Of a stretch of DNA of 64,000 nucleotides, positions 16,816-26,101 are shown piece by piece; the first letter of the stretch is position 1, and every line of letters begins with the position of its first letter. The DNA is taken from assembly GCA_000174895.1 (NCBI GenBank), contig ACOK01000116.1, positions 1-64,000 on the forward strand. The letters run 5' to 3'. Source of the DNA: Ruminococcus flavefaciens FD-1 (GTDB taxonomy: Bacteria; Bacillota; Clostridia; Oscillospirales; Ruminococcaceae). Both the position numbers and the translations under genes were made by a program. The notes under the pieces were generated by a model, which saw nothing but the letters and a program-made list of their open reading frames with translations, ran no database searches and was not told the DNA's origin.

Positions 16816-18435
16816 ATGAAAAAAGCTCTGGCATCTATTTCATCAGCGGCTCTTGCCATTTCAGCTCTTGCGGCGTCCGTACCCGTTTCAGCAGCTGACA
16901 ACGACTATATGCTCCACAGTACTTTCGAGGAAGGCAAAGACAGCTGGAGCGGCAGAGGTTCGGCATCAGTCAAAACCGTTTCAGGCAAATCCCGCTCAGG
17001 TCAGCAGTCGCTGTACACAAGCGGCAGAGAGTCTGACTGGAACGGCGCAACTCTCAAACTCGGTTCCGATTTCAAGGCCGGCAGCGATTATTCATTCAGC
17101 GCCTACGTCATGACAGAGGACGAAGACGATGTGTCGTTCTGCCTTACACTTCAGTATAAGGACGGCTCAGGTACAGCAATATATCCCAAGATAGCCAAAG
17201 TTTCCGGAAAGAAAAATGAATGGGCACACCTTGAAAACAACAGCTTCTCCATCCCTGAGGATGCGTCTGATATCGAGCTTTATGTGGAGACTGAAGAAAG
17301 CAAATGCAGCTTCTATCTGGACGAAGTTGTCGGAGCTGCTGTCGGAACTGAAATTGCCGAGCCAAAAGGTCCCACCGTTCTTCATAAAGGCGATATTGAT
17401 TACGACGGCTGTATCGACTCCATTGACCTTGTGCTTGCAAGAAAAGGCATTGTCTCCGAGATCAGTGACAAAGCCGTTTTAAAGGCCGCAGATGCCGACA
17501 GCAACGGAGTTTATGAGATAAACGACCTTGTACTCATATCTCAGTTCGTATCGGGAAAAATAAAAGAATTTCCTGTTGTCGAACCTGTCATTGTTGAGGG
17601 GCAGAGAAAATACACTATGGAAGAGCTTACTGAAAAAATGCAGAATGAAGCCGTTAACAACGAGCCCGCCGATTCACATAAGGAGAAGCCCGGAGTCAGG
17701 TACGGCACTATTGAGAAAAAGACATATTTCTCCAAAAAAGCCAATAAGAACAAGCCCTATAACATCCTGCTCCCTGCTGATTATGACGAGAGCAAAAAGT
17801 ATCCCGTTCTCTATGTACTGCATGGATTCTTTGAAAATGAAAACCGCATGATAACCAACGGCAACGGTCAGATGTACACACGTCAGATCGTCGGAAATGC
17901 CATTGCTTCGGGAGATGCAAAGGATATGATAGTTGTATTCCCGTTCATCTTCACAAGCTCAACTATGAACGATGCTACAGGCTTCGGAGATGCAGGTTCG
18001 GTACAGGGATACAATAACTTCGTTGACGATATCGTGGACAGCCTTATGCCTCACATCGAGGAGAATTACAGCGTCCTCACCGGCAAGGATAATACCGCTG
18101 TTACAGGCTTCTCTATGGGAGGTATGGAATCACTCTCGATAGGTATGAAGTACGGCGATAAATTCGGTTATGTGGGAGCTATTTGTCCTGCCCCCGGTCT
18201 GGGAGGCGCATTCAAGTGGAACAGCGAGGAAGAAACTCCGTACCTCTTATTCATAACAGGCGGCACTAACGACAACGTCGTGGGACTTACCACTCCCGAG
18301 GGATATCATAATAACTTCCAGAAAAACGGAGTCCCCCACGTATGGCACGTCGTACAGGGAGGAAATCACGGCGATGATTCAATCCATTCTCACCTTTATA
18401 CATTTGTAAAAGGCGTGTTCCAGGCAACAGAATAA
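16816..18435 (+). CDS. secreted cellulosomal CE1-type (feruloyl/acetyl) esterase with CBM and internal dockerin
   Basis: 539 residues. Signal peptide 1-27; a beta-sandwich carbohydrate-binding module of CBM4/9/22 type at about 31-175; a type I dockerin at about 190-255 with two Ca-binding repeats ('GDIDYDGCIDSIDLVL' and 'ADADSNGVYEINDLVL'); and a CE1-like esterase at about 285-537 with 'YVLHGFFEN', nucleophile GFSMGG (Ser433) and His in 'GGNHGDD'. Such enzymes release ferulate or acetate from xylan. The dockerin docks it into a scaffoldin. The dockerin lies between the other modules, not at the end. No other carbohydrate genes are adjacent. Confidence 0.92.
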   Translation: MKKALASISSAALAISALAASVPVSAADNDYMLHSTFEEGKDSWSGRGSASVKTVSGKSRSGQQSLYTSGRESDWNGATLKLGSDFKAGSDYSFSAYVMTEDEDDVSFCLTLQYKDGSGTAIYPKIAKVSGKKNEWAHLENNSFSIPEDASDIELYVETEESKCSFYLDEVVGAAVGTEIAEPKGPTVLHKGDIDYDGCIDSIDLVLARKGIVSEISDKAVLKAADADSNGVYEINDLVLISQFVSGKIKEFPVVEPVIVEGQRKYTMEELTEKMQNEAVNNEPADSHKEKPGVRYGTIEKKTYFSKKANKNKPYNILLPADYDESKKYPVLYVLHGFFENENRMITNGNGQMYTRQIVGNAIASGDAKDMIVVFPFIFTSSTMNDATGFGDAGSVQGYNNFVDDIVDSLMPHIEENYSVLTGKDNTAVTGFSMGGMESLSIGMKYGDKFGYVGAICPAPGLGGAFKWNSEEETPYLLFITGGTNDNVVGLTTPEGYHNNFQKNGVPHVWHVVQGGNHGDDSIHSHLYTFVKGVFQATE

Positions 18436-18463
18436 TATATAAAAACATCCCCTGATATACCCC

Positions 18464-18740
18464 TGATACTCTTACAGAAGTTTTTACACGAGTCTATTGA
18501 GGAAAACCCTTTTGAAAAAGGGTTCTTCCTCAAACTCCTTTCCTAAAACTTTCAGTATTAATTTTGCCCCTGATAGGGCGCTCCCAGTAAAACTACTGGT
18601 TTTCACATCTTGTGTGGAGCGCCCTATCAGGGGCAAAATTCTATTAAAAGTCTTTGGAAGGGGGTTCGGGGGAGAACCTTTCCTCAGAAAGGTTTCCCCC
18701 GATAAATGCGTATAAAGTTTCTGTAAGAGTACCGAGGTTA
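18464..18740. repeat. R3 copy A: long palindromic element
   Basis: About 277 bp. Outer ends read as inverted repeats (GATACTCTTACAGAAG ... CTGTAAGAGTACCGAGG), then inner hairpins AACCC-TTT / AAAGGGTT and ACCTTTC / GAAAGGT, then a central stem GATAGGGCGCTCC / GGAGCGCCCTATC. It follows the esterase gene and probably ends its transcription. Same loop subtype as copy B. Confidence 0.9.
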
Positions 18741-18822
18741 GGTCTGCGGGGGCTCATTTTTATTGCCACTTTCTCCGCTTTCAGCATAATATATGGTATA
18801 TTACATATAGGGAGAGATCAAC

Positions 18823-19164
18823 ATGGATATACCTGTACTCATTGCCGCTGTCATACTGACCGTTATCGCTGTGGTTGAGGTCATCTGCCTGCTTTGCTGT
18901 CCAAAAGTCAAGGCCGTTCCCCTGACTGTGATCGTAAGGAGCGACGATCCACGGCTGGAAGAAAAACTGCGGTATACCGCCTATCTCTTTGCCACTGAGG
19001 AATGCTGTGTCACTAAAATAATGATAATCGAATGCGGCGAGGACTACCATGCAAAGGCAGTTTGTGCCCGATTCTGCGCCGAATTTCCCGAACGTGCCAA
19101 TATTGTAAATGAAAAAAATGAAAATTTCGTGCAGAAAATAATTGATTTTACCGCTGAAATATAG
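18823..19164 (+). CDS. small single-pass membrane protein
   Basis: 113 residues: one N-terminal membrane helix (about 4-26) and a compact cytosolic alpha/beta part with several Cys (ECCVTK, IECGED). No family recognised. It precedes recD2, but a good promoter (19142-19170) lies at its 3' end, so the two genes can be transcribed separately. AGGGAGA precedes the start. Confidence 0.6.
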   Translation: MDIPVLIAAVILTVIAVVEVICLLCCPKVKAVPLTVIVRSDDPRLEEKLRYTAYLFATEECCVTKIMIIECGEDYHAKAVCARFCAEFPERANIVNEKNENFVQKIIDFTAEI

Positions 19165-19170
19165 TATAAT
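19142..19170 (+). promoter_or_regulatory. promoter for the recD2-mreB group
   Basis: TTGATT (19142-19147), 17-bp spacer, TATAAT (19165-19170). It overlaps the last codons of the preceding membrane-protein gene. Confidence 0.65.
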
Positions 19171-19269
19171 GTATAGTGATTAGGCTTGTCCGCATGCAGG
19201 CGGATGTTGCAGAAACGTCCGTATATAGCCGATAAGCCCTGAAATTATGACTTTGCGAGGAGGAGGACT

Positions 19270-21468
19270 ATGGAGCAGAAACTGCTGCACGTTGAAGGCA
19301 CTGTCGAAAACGTGCTGTTCAAAAACGAAGCTAACGGCTACGTAGTTCTCGATCTGGACGCAGGCGGCGAGCTGATAACCGTCGTCGGTGAGATAGGCGA
19401 TATCGAGGAGGGCGAAGGCCTTATTCTTGAGGGCTACTACGACACCCACCGCCGCTTCGGAACTCAGTTCAGGGCTGAATACTGCGAGAGAAAGCTCCCC
19501 GATACCGTGGTGAATATCGAAAAATATCTGGGCTCCGGCGCTGTAAAGGGCATAGGCCCGGGGCTCGCCAAGAAGATAGTTGCGGTTTTCGGTGAAAAGA
19601 CGCTGGATATCATGGAGCACGATCCCTACCGCCTCAGCGAGATAAAGGGCATTTCCGCACAGAAATGCGAGGATATCGCCAACGAGGCAAGAAAGCTTTT
19701 CTCTCTGAGATGCATAATGTCCTATCTTTCGGGTTACGGCGTAAAATCGGGCATAGCCATGAGGACCTACCAGAAATACGGCCCCGACGCAATGGAACTG
19801 CTCAAGCTTAACCCGTACCTTCTCTGCGGCGAAAATATCGACCTTGAATTCAAGAAAGCCGATACCATCGCCCATGACCTGCACATCCCGAAAAACTCCG
19901 ACAAGCGTGTTATCGCAGGATTGCAGTACATACTCCGTGCCAATACAACTCTCGGCCACTCATGCCTTCCTCTGGATGTGCTGCTGACAAAGGCCGAAAA
20001 TGCACTTGGCATCAGCGAGAAGGATTTCTACAGCTCCTACAATGCCGCTCTCGATGACGATGAGCTGTTTGAATATATCAAGAATGAGCGTGAGTACGTT
20101 TATCTCCCAGATTACTACTACGCCGAAAGCTTCATCGCCGACAGGATAAAGGTGCTGAAAGACTTCACCTCACCCGAGGATTTCGACTTCGATGCACTCA
20201 TCGATATCGAGCAGGAGGAGCACGGCATAGAGTATGAGGAACTTCAGAGACGTGCCATCACTTCGGCTGTTTCCCGTGGACTAATGATACTCACAGGCGG
20301 CCCCGGTACAGGTAAGACCACCACTCTAAACGCTATCATCTCAATATTTGAAAAACGTGGACTGCGTGTGCTTCTCACCGCTCCCACAGGACGTGCCGCA
20401 AAGCGTATGTCCGACCTGACAGGCTACGAAGCCAAGACTATCCACCGCCTCCTTGAAGTGGTCTACGACAAAGGCGGCAGGCTTACTTTCGCCCATAACG
20501 AGAACAATCCCCTCGACTGTGATGTTATAGTCATAGACGAGATGTCAATGGTGGACGTGCTGCTCTTTGAGAAGCTGCTCCGTGCCCTGAGACTGGGATG
20601 CAAGCTCATCATGGTAGGCGACAGCGACCAGCTTCCGTCAGTAGGCGCAGGCAACCTCCTCGGCGACCTTATCGCAAGTCAGGCTGTGACGGTGATAAAG
20701 CTACAGGAGATATTCCGCCAGGCGAGAAAAAGCTGTATCGTTACCAACGCCCATAAGATAGTTTCAGGCGAGCTTCCCGACCTTTCACGCAAGGACAGCG
20801 ATTTCTTCTTTTTCAAGAGGAATTCCCCTGAGGCAGTCTGCGAGCTTCTTGTAGACCTCGCAAGGACAAGGCTCCCCAAAGCCTACAACTACTCCCCTGT
20901 TGACGATATACAGATAATCGCCCCCTCACGCAAAGGCACTCTCGGCACCGTGGAAATGAACAAGCTTTTGCAGGAGAAGATAAATCCCCACGATGACAAA
21001 AAGCCCGAAGTCAAGGGGAAGCTTTTCACCTTCCGCCTCGGTGACAAGGTGATGCAGACCCGCAACAACTACGATATCATCTGGAAAAAGGACGAAGAAC
21101 AGGGCACGGGAGTTTTCAACGGCGACATCGGCAAGATAATCAACATCAACATGATGACACGCAATGTCATCATTGACTTTGACGGCCGCCTTACAGCCTA
21201 TCCCTTCGATACCCTCGACCAGATAGAGCTGGCGTATGCGGTTACTGTCCACAAAAGTCAGGGCTGTGAATTTGAAGCAGTGATAATGCCTCTTCTCGGT
21301 TCATTCGAGAAGCTGTGCTACAGAAATCTGCTCTACACCGCTGTTACACGAGCCAGAAAGCTTCTCATAATCATCGGCTCCGAAGAAGATATATCAAGAA
21401 TGGTAGAAAATAACCGCCGTACCAGACGGTATACCTGCCTTAAAAAAATGCTGAGCACAGATCAGTGA
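19270..21468 (+). CDS. recD2: SF1B ATP-dependent DNA helicase RecD2
   Basis: 732 residues, the normal length for RecD2. N-terminal OB-like and helix-hairpin-helix regions (including 'GSGAVKGIGPGLAKKI' near 78-93) precede the helicase core with Walker A 'GGPGTGKTT' (about 343-351), motif II 'VIDEMSMVD', motif III 'GDSDQLPSVGAG' and motif VI 'YTAVTRAR'. RecD2 is a 5'-3' helicase acting outside RecBCD in replication-repair. It is the first of a closely spaced group with the mreB homologue (24-bp gap). GGAGGAGG precedes the start. Confidence 0.95.
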   Translation: MEQKLLHVEGTVENVLFKNEANGYVVLDLDAGGELITVVGEIGDIEEGEGLILEGYYDTHRRFGTQFRAEYCERKLPDTVVNIEKYLGSGAVKGIGPGLAKKIVAVFGEKTLDIMEHDPYRLSEIKGISAQKCEDIANEARKLFSLRCIMSYLSGYGVKSGIAMRTYQKYGPDAMELLKLNPYLLCGENIDLEFKKADTIAHDLHIPKNSDKRVIAGLQYILRANTTLGHSCLPLDVLLTKAENALGISEKDFYSSYNAALDDDELFEYIKNEREYVYLPDYYYAESFIADRIKVLKDFTSPEDFDFDALIDIEQEEHGIEYEELQRRAITSAVSRGLMILTGGPGTGKTTTLNAIISIFEKRGLRVLLTAPTGRAAKRMSDLTGYEAKTIHRLLEVVYDKGGRLTFAHNENNPLDCDVIVIDEMSMVDVLLFEKLLRALRLGCKLIMVGDSDQLPSVGAGNLLGDLIASQAVTVIKLQEIFRQARKSCIVTNAHKIVSGELPDLSRKDSDFFFFKRNSPEAVCELLVDLARTRLPKAYNYSPVDDIQIIAPSRKGTLGTVEMNKLLQEKINPHDDKKPEVKGKLFTFRLGDKVMQTRNNYDIIWKKDEEQGTGVFNGDIGKIININMMTRNVIIDFDGRLTAYPFDTLDQIELAYAVTVHKSQGCEFEAVIMPLLGSFEKLCYRNLLYTAVTRARKLLIIIGSEEDISRMVENNRRTRRYTCLKKMLSTDQ

Positions 21469-21492
21469 ATCAGAATACAAAGGAGAATAATA

Positions 21493-22512
21493 ATGGCAAA
21501 TACTGATATAGGTATAGATCTGGGCACCTCCAATATTGTCATAACCATGGGCAATAAAGGCGTTGTCCTCAGCGAGCCTTCGGTCATTGCTTACAATATC
21601 CGTACAGAAAGAGTCCTTGCAGTGGGCAGGGAAGCTTATGAGATGATCGGACGCAATCCCGACTATATCGCTGTAAAACGACCTATAAGCGAAGGCGTCA
21701 TATCCGATGATGACCTTGCACACAGCATGATACGTGAATTCATACTCAAGGTTGCAGGCCATCAGCTGGTCAAGCCGAGAATAATCATATGTGTCCCCTC
21801 TTTCATCACGGATATCGAAAGCAGAGCCGTGGTGGAAGCCGCTAAAAGCGCCGGCTCCCGTCAGGTCTACCTGATACAGGAGCCCATAGCCGCTATGATA
21901 GGCGCAGGCGTCAACATCACCAAGGCAAAGGGACACATGATTGTCGATATCGGCGGCGGTACTACCGATGTGGCTATTGTTTCCATGAACGGCGTGGTAA
22001 CTTCCCATACTGTCAAGGTAGCAGGCAATTCCATCGACCGCTCCATCATAAAATATATGCAGAACAAGTACAAGCTCCTCATCGGCGAAAGAACTGCCGA
22101 AAAGGTGAAAATGGAGCTTTGCAACCTCTATGACCCTAACGATGAGATAACCTACATGGTCAAGGGAAGAAGCCTCCTCAAAGGCCTTCCCGCACAGGTG
22201 CTTCTCAGTGAAACAGAGCTTTTTGAAGCCATCGAGGACGACACCTTCATGATAATGGAAGCTATCAAGAAAGTCCTTGAGGACGCTCCTCCCGAGCTTG
22301 TCGGCGATATCTATGACAACGGCCTCCTCCTCACAGGCGGCGGCGCTCTCTTAGGAGGACTTACACAGCTCATAAAGCGTACCATCGGAATAAACTGCCT
22401 CATCGCCAAGGATTCCGTAAACTGCGTGGCTAAGGGTACTGCCATGGCTTTCGGAAAGATGACCACTCTCCTTGACGGATTCGAGTCAGCCACCGTTTAC
22501 AAATACAGGTAA
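21493..22512 (+). CDS. MreB/Mbl-family actin-like protein
   Basis: 339 residues of the actin/Hsp70 fold: 'GIDLGTSNIVITMG' (phosphate 1), 'VDIGGGTTDVAIVS' (phosphate 2) and 'LLTGGGALLGG' (adenosine). Length and motifs fit MreB or the Mbl paralogue, which forms membrane-bound filaments guiding wall synthesis. mreC/mreD are absent; instead a membrane protein and a PASTA lipoprotein follow, which suggests a dedicated envelope role rather than the standard mreBCD set. Confidence 0.9.
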   Translation: MANTDIGIDLGTSNIVITMGNKGVVLSEPSVIAYNIRTERVLAVGREAYEMIGRNPDYIAVKRPISEGVISDDDLAHSMIREFILKVAGHQLVKPRIIICVPSFITDIESRAVVEAAKSAGSRQVYLIQEPIAAMIGAGVNITKAKGHMIVDIGGGTTDVAIVSMNGVVTSHTVKVAGNSIDRSIIKYMQNKYKLLIGERTAEKVKMELCNLYDPNDEITYMVKGRSLLKGLPAQVLLSETELFEAIEDDTFMIMEAIKKVLEDAPPELVGDIYDNGLLLTGGGALLGGLTQLIKRTIGINCLIAKDSVNCVAKGTAMAFGKMTTLLDGFESATVYKYR

Positions 22513-22517
22513 TTACT

Positions 22518-23168
22518 ATGGATGAACACAGATCAGATACGCCTGAATATCCGGGCGGAAAGCGCAGACGCACTCCCACTTCTGCGGCTCAGAAACTGCT
22601 GATCCTGCTGATGCTTGCGGCTCTCGCCGTGCTTATCGGGATAATCGTATGGGTAGCAAGATACCCGAAAACTACAGATGTTATCGACCTGCTCAACAGG
22701 CATGATCCTCCCGTCAGGTTCACCCAGCCCATAACTTCCGTGACCGTCACGGAAACTGCGGCTGATACCACAGCCGCCGAAACCACTTCGGCTGAGACGG
22801 ATACCACATCTGCTGAAACAGAAAAAACTACAGAAGAGACAACAGCACCGCCTCCCGACGGCGGATACAAAATAGGCTTCTCCATCGCCATTCCGCAGTA
22901 TATCAGCGGAAATTACATCCTTTCCTTCACCTACAAGGATACAGGCGAAACTACGGAGATACCTGCATTTTCCATACCCGATACGGTATCGGCTGACGTT
23001 GAGCTTGCTTATCCGCAGGCAAGCACATACGTTGCGGCTGATGTGTATCTTAAAAATACAGCTAACGGCAAACAGGCCTTCGCAGGCATTCTCAACCTCG
23101 ATTTCGCCAACGGCCTCTGCGACCAGAGCGGCATCGAACTTTACAGTGCTATAGACGCTGTACAATAA
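22518..23168 (+). CDS. single-pass membrane protein with Thr/Glu-rich linker
   Basis: 216 residues: cytosolic basic N-terminus, one membrane helix (about 24-48), a low-complexity linker rich in Thr, Glu and Ala (about 72-115), and a predicted beta-rich extracellular domain of about 100 residues. No family recognised. It starts five bases after the mreB-like stop, so coupling is likely. The topology suits a protein that connects a cytosolic filament to the wall, which is inference. Confidence 0.75.
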   Translation: MDEHRSDTPEYPGGKRRRTPTSAAQKLLILLMLAALAVLIGIIVWVARYPKTTDVIDLLNRHDPPVRFTQPITSVTVTETAADTTAAETTSAETDTTSAETEKTTEETTAPPPDGGYKIGFSIAIPQYISGNYILSFTYKDTGETTEIPAFSIPDTVSADVELAYPQASTYVAADVYLKNTANGKQAFAGILNLDFANGLCDQSGIELYSAIDAVQ

Positions 23169-23208
23169 TTCAGAAACAGGAAAATCCAATTTTCAGGAGG
23201 AAATAATA

Positions 23209-24048
23209 ATGAAAAGAACCATCGCTTTACTCACTTCTGTAGTAACAGCAGCTTCATGCGCTTTCGCATTTACTTCATGCGGCGACGACCGACTCTATAT
23301 GCCCGATCTTTCAGGCATCGACTACACAAAGGCAGTCGAGCAGTTCGACTTCCTTGAATTCCAGATCAACGCTGAGGCTCAGAGCAGCACAGTTATCAAG
23401 GGCAAGATCATGGAACAGAACATCCGCCCCGGCGCAAAGATCAGCTCAGGTCAGAAAGTTCTGCTCACTATCAGCTCAGGCGAGGACAACCCTCACGTTT
23501 ACAAGGACGGCGTTGACACAGGCGAGACTATGCCGGCAACTACTACAGCTGTAACCGATACTTCCACAACTACCGCTGAGACTACAACTGCTCCTGCTAC
23601 CACAACTCTCGGCGAAGATCAGTTCCTCATGCCTAACTTCCGTGGCGTTCTCCTCTCAGACGCTGTTGACGAATACAGCGACAGGATCAACTTCCAGATC
23701 AAGGAATACTCCTCAGACAGCGACCTTAAGCCCGGTCAGATCATCCGTCAGGACATCAACGAGGCTACTCCATGCGACAAGGGCACAACTCTCTATGTCA
23801 CCATCGCAAGCGGTGCATTTGAGGGCGGATACCTTGAACAGCAGACCACCTCACAGCCTGCAACCGACGAATACGGCAATCCCGTTTACGATCAGAATAG
23901 CTACACAGGTGACGATTACAACTACGGCTACGATAACAGCTACGACAACAGTCAGGGCTGGTACGGTGACAGCTACGGAGACAGCTATGGCAACAGTTAC
24001 GGCGACAGCTACAACTACGGCTACGATGACACATACTATGGCTGGTAA
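23209..24048 (+). CDS. PASTA-domain lipoprotein with Tyr/Gly-rich tail
   Basis: 279 residues. A lipoprotein signal ends in the lipobox FTSC with Cys24. Two PASTA-like domains follow (about 29-92 and 142-203; each with a 'G..I..Q...PG....G..V.L.IS.G' pattern), joined by a Thr-rich linker. The C-terminal 65 residues are a low-complexity Tyr/Gly/Asp/Ser tail built on YGDSYG-like repeats. PASTA domains usually bind muropeptides or wall precursors. Position after mreB and a membrane protein supports a cell-wall role. GGAGG precedes the start. Confidence 0.82.
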   Translation: MKRTIALLTSVVTAASCAFAFTSCGDDRLYMPDLSGIDYTKAVEQFDFLEFQINAEAQSSTVIKGKIMEQNIRPGAKISSGQKVLLTISSGEDNPHVYKDGVDTGETMPATTTAVTDTSTTTAETTTAPATTTLGEDQFLMPNFRGVLLSDAVDEYSDRINFQIKEYSSDSDLKPGQIIRQDINEATPCDKGTTLYVTIASGAFEGGYLEQQTTSQPATDEYGNPVYDQNSYTGDDYNYGYDNSYDNSQGWYGDSYGDSYGNSYGDSYNYGYDDTYYGW

Positions 24049-24069
24049 TTATTAATGCAGAATCATCGG

Positions 24070-24099
24070 GCGGCATTCCTTTCAGGGAATGCCGCTTTT
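24070..24099 (+). terminator. terminator after the PASTA lipoprotein
   Basis: GCGGCATTCC / GGAATGCCGC with a 6-nt loop and TTTT. Confidence 0.85.
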
Positions 24100-24566
24100 G
24101 AAACGCCCCGCAATTACCATAAATCACCGTCCAGACGCTTCACGCAGAGAGAGGGATGTCGGGGACGCCATCCCCTACATAATATAAATCACCGTCCCGA
24201 CTTTTGTAAAGCGAGCGAAAGCAGAGTAAGAACCTGTCCACATAGGGATTCATGCACATCTTTTCGGCAAATTTTGCCGATGACTGCGTTGAAAATCCTT
24301 GAAATGCGACAGCATTCCTGCGGATTTTCGCCTTGTCCTCAGGCAAAATTATGCTCAAAAATCTGCACATTCACCCTATGTGGACAGGTTCTAAGAGTTC
24401 CGCAGAGAGTAAGCGAGCTTGCGAGCGAAGCGTGACAAGCGCTCCGTCCCCTACCGGCACATTATAACAAAGCTTGCCGTCGAGCGACCTGAAACTCATC
24501 GCTTTGCAAGAAGTTAGGCTCTTCAGAGCCGACTCGTGACCGGGGTCCAGCTGCCGGCAGCTTGGC
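24100..24566. other. gene-free stretch dominated by repeats
   Basis: Holds R2 copy 1 (24229-24392) and flanking GC-rich debris. The phrase ATAAATCACCGTCC occurs twice (near 24118 and 24184) and AGCGAGCGAA-like words occur on both sides of R2, so older repeats were probably here before R2 arrived. No gene is supported. Confidence 0.5.
24229..24392. repeat. R2 copy 1: MITE-like element
   Basis: 164 bp with perfect 19-bp terminal inverted repeats (AGAACCTGTCCACATAGGG / CCCTATGTGGACAGGTTCT). The interior is non-coding and shared with 26102-26264 in the same orientation. Inner hairpins include CAAATTTTGCCG and a CCTTGA segment. Confidence 0.9.
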
Positions 24567-24595
24567 TTGACTATTTGTGAGATATAGGGTATAAT
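24567..24595 (+). promoter_or_regulatory. promoter of the mrp-like gene
   Basis: TTGACT (24567-24572), 17-bp spacer, TATAAT (24590-24595). Confidence 0.75.
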
Positions 24596-24629
24596 AATAA
24601 CAGTATAATTTTTAAGGAGTGTATTTACA

Positions 24630-25463
24630 ATGAGTGAATCATGTTCACCTAACGACTGCGCAGGATGTCCAAGCGCAGGCAATTGCAGCAGCAAGCCTCA
24701 GAGCCTTCTCGAAGAGCCCAACAAGATGAGCAATATCGGTAAAGTTATCGGTGTTGTCAGCGGTAAGGGCGGTGTCGGCAAGACTCTCGTATCTTCAATG
24801 CTTTCCGTTGCTATGCAGAGAATGGGCAAGAACGTTGGTGTTCTCGACGCTGATATCACAGGTCCTTCCATCCCGAAGGCTTTCGGTATCCACGGCAAGG
24901 CTGATGCCTGCGAATTCGGTATAATCCCTGCAAAGAGCAAAATGGGTCTGGATATAATGTCCATCAACCTCCTCCTCGAAAACGAATCCGATCCTGTTGT
25001 ATGGAGAGGTCCTGTTATCGCAGGAGTTGTAAAGCAGTTCTGGACTGACGTTATCTGGAAGGATATCGACTATCTTTTCGTTGATATGCCTCCGGGAACA
25101 GGCGATGTTCCGCTGACAGTGTTCCAGTCTCTCCCTGTTGACGGTATCGTTATCGTTACCTCACCTCAGGAGCTCGTTTCAATGATCGTTGAAAAGGCAG
25201 TTAAAATGGCTAAGCTGATGAATATCCCGATAATCGGTATCATCGAGAATATGAGCTATTTCGAGTGTCCCGACTGCGGCAAGAAGCACAGCATCTACGG
25301 TGAGAGCCACATCGAGGAGATCGCCGCTCAGTACGATATTCCCGTACTTGCAAAGCTGCCTATCGACCCGTCACTTGCCAAGCACTGTGATCAGGGTACT
25401 ATTGAGCTTTACGAAGGCGAATGGCTCAACGATGCCGCTGAGAAGATAGCAGCTATGGAATGA
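24630..25463 (+). CDS. Mrp/NBP35-family Fe-S carrier P-loop ATPase
   Basis: 277 residues. An N-terminal Cys cluster (CSPNDCAGCPSAGNC, residues 5-19) resembles that of Nbp35; then a deviant Walker A 'GKGGVGKT' (about 47-54), 'DADITGPSIPKAFG', and a late CxxC pair (CPDC, about 211-214) that bridges an Fe-S cluster in the dimer. Mrp/ApbC proteins deliver Fe-S clusters to apoproteins. It is monocistronic by its own promoter and terminator. It could serve the Fe-S-dependent Nif-like proteins encoded further along, but no linkage is shown. Confidence 0.9.
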   Translation: MSESCSPNDCAGCPSAGNCSSKPQSLLEEPNKMSNIGKVIGVVSGKGGVGKTLVSSMLSVAMQRMGKNVGVLDADITGPSIPKAFGIHGKADACEFGIIPAKSKMGLDIMSINLLLENESDPVVWRGPVIAGVVKQFWTDVIWKDIDYLFVDMPPGTGDVPLTVFQSLPVDGIVIVTSPQELVSMIVEKAVKMAKLMNIPIIGIIENMSYFECPDCGKKHSIYGESHIEEIAAQYDIPVLAKLPIDPSLAKHCDQGTIELYEGEWLNDAAEKIAAME

Positions 25464-25483
25464 TTTAGTTAATAATAATAAGG

Positions 25484-25516
25484 GCACATTTTATTAATTC
25501 ATAAAATGTGCTTTAT
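25484..25516 (+). terminator. terminator of the mrp-like gene
   Basis: Perfect 11-bp stem GCACATTTTAT / ATAAAATGTGC with TTTATTATTT following. Confidence 0.8.
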
Positions 25517-25568
25517 TATTTCGCTGATATCTGTTATAATATACAAAATTTCGATAGGAGGAGATCTT

Positions 25569-26088
25569 ATGAAAAAAAGGTATTTCACTTCTCACATCTG
25601 TTTTGCTGACTGTATCGGCAATTCCTCTGAAAACATCTGCACAGACACAGATCGATCTTAACGGCGACGGTCTTGTTAACGGCTATGACGCTAATCTCAT
25701 AATGGAAAGATATATGGAAATAGCCGTTCAGGAGTACAACAGCCCGGTGCTCACAGACGAGATCAGAGCTCAGATCGGAGCAGTGGCTGATCTCAACGGA
25801 GATGACAAAATAAACACTACCGATTCAACCCTGCTGCTTATCGGGATAAAAAACGATAATAAAGCCGGTGATATCAACTGCGACGGTATACTTGACGGAA
25901 GAGATGCCTCAGCCATCCTCAGTTACTATGCCAAAAGGGCCGTAGGCAAGGAATACTCTGCGGAAGAAAGAGGCCTGGAATTAGGAGTTGGTGTATTGGG
26001 CGACTACGACGGAAACAGTACTATCGACGCTCGTGACGCAAGTGAGTTGCTCAGAACGTATGTGGAAGCTTCAACAGTCAAAAACTGA
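25569..26088 (+). CDS. small secreted double-dockerin protein, frameshifted in an A7 tract
   Basis: The ATG at 25569 has an excellent AGGAGGAG site but its frame is not the one that follows. Reading one base over after the A7 run (25572-25578) restores a normal signal peptide (KKGISLLTSVLLTVSAIPLK) running on into the long frame, which by itself starts at a TTG at 25603. The mature part is only four EF-hand-like dockerin loops, that is two tandem dockerins: 'DLNGDGLVNGYD', 'DLNGDDKINTTD', 'DINCDGILDGRD' and 'DYDGNSTIDARD'. No catalytic domain is present. It could bridge two cohesins. The A7 shift may be a sequencing error, a mutation, or slippage control. Confidence 0.72.
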
Positions 26089-26101
26089 CCATAAGCGTAT
26101 A

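Noticed and set aside
19180..19959. 259-residue minus-strand ORF
   Set aside because: Antisense shadow of recD2 and its leader.
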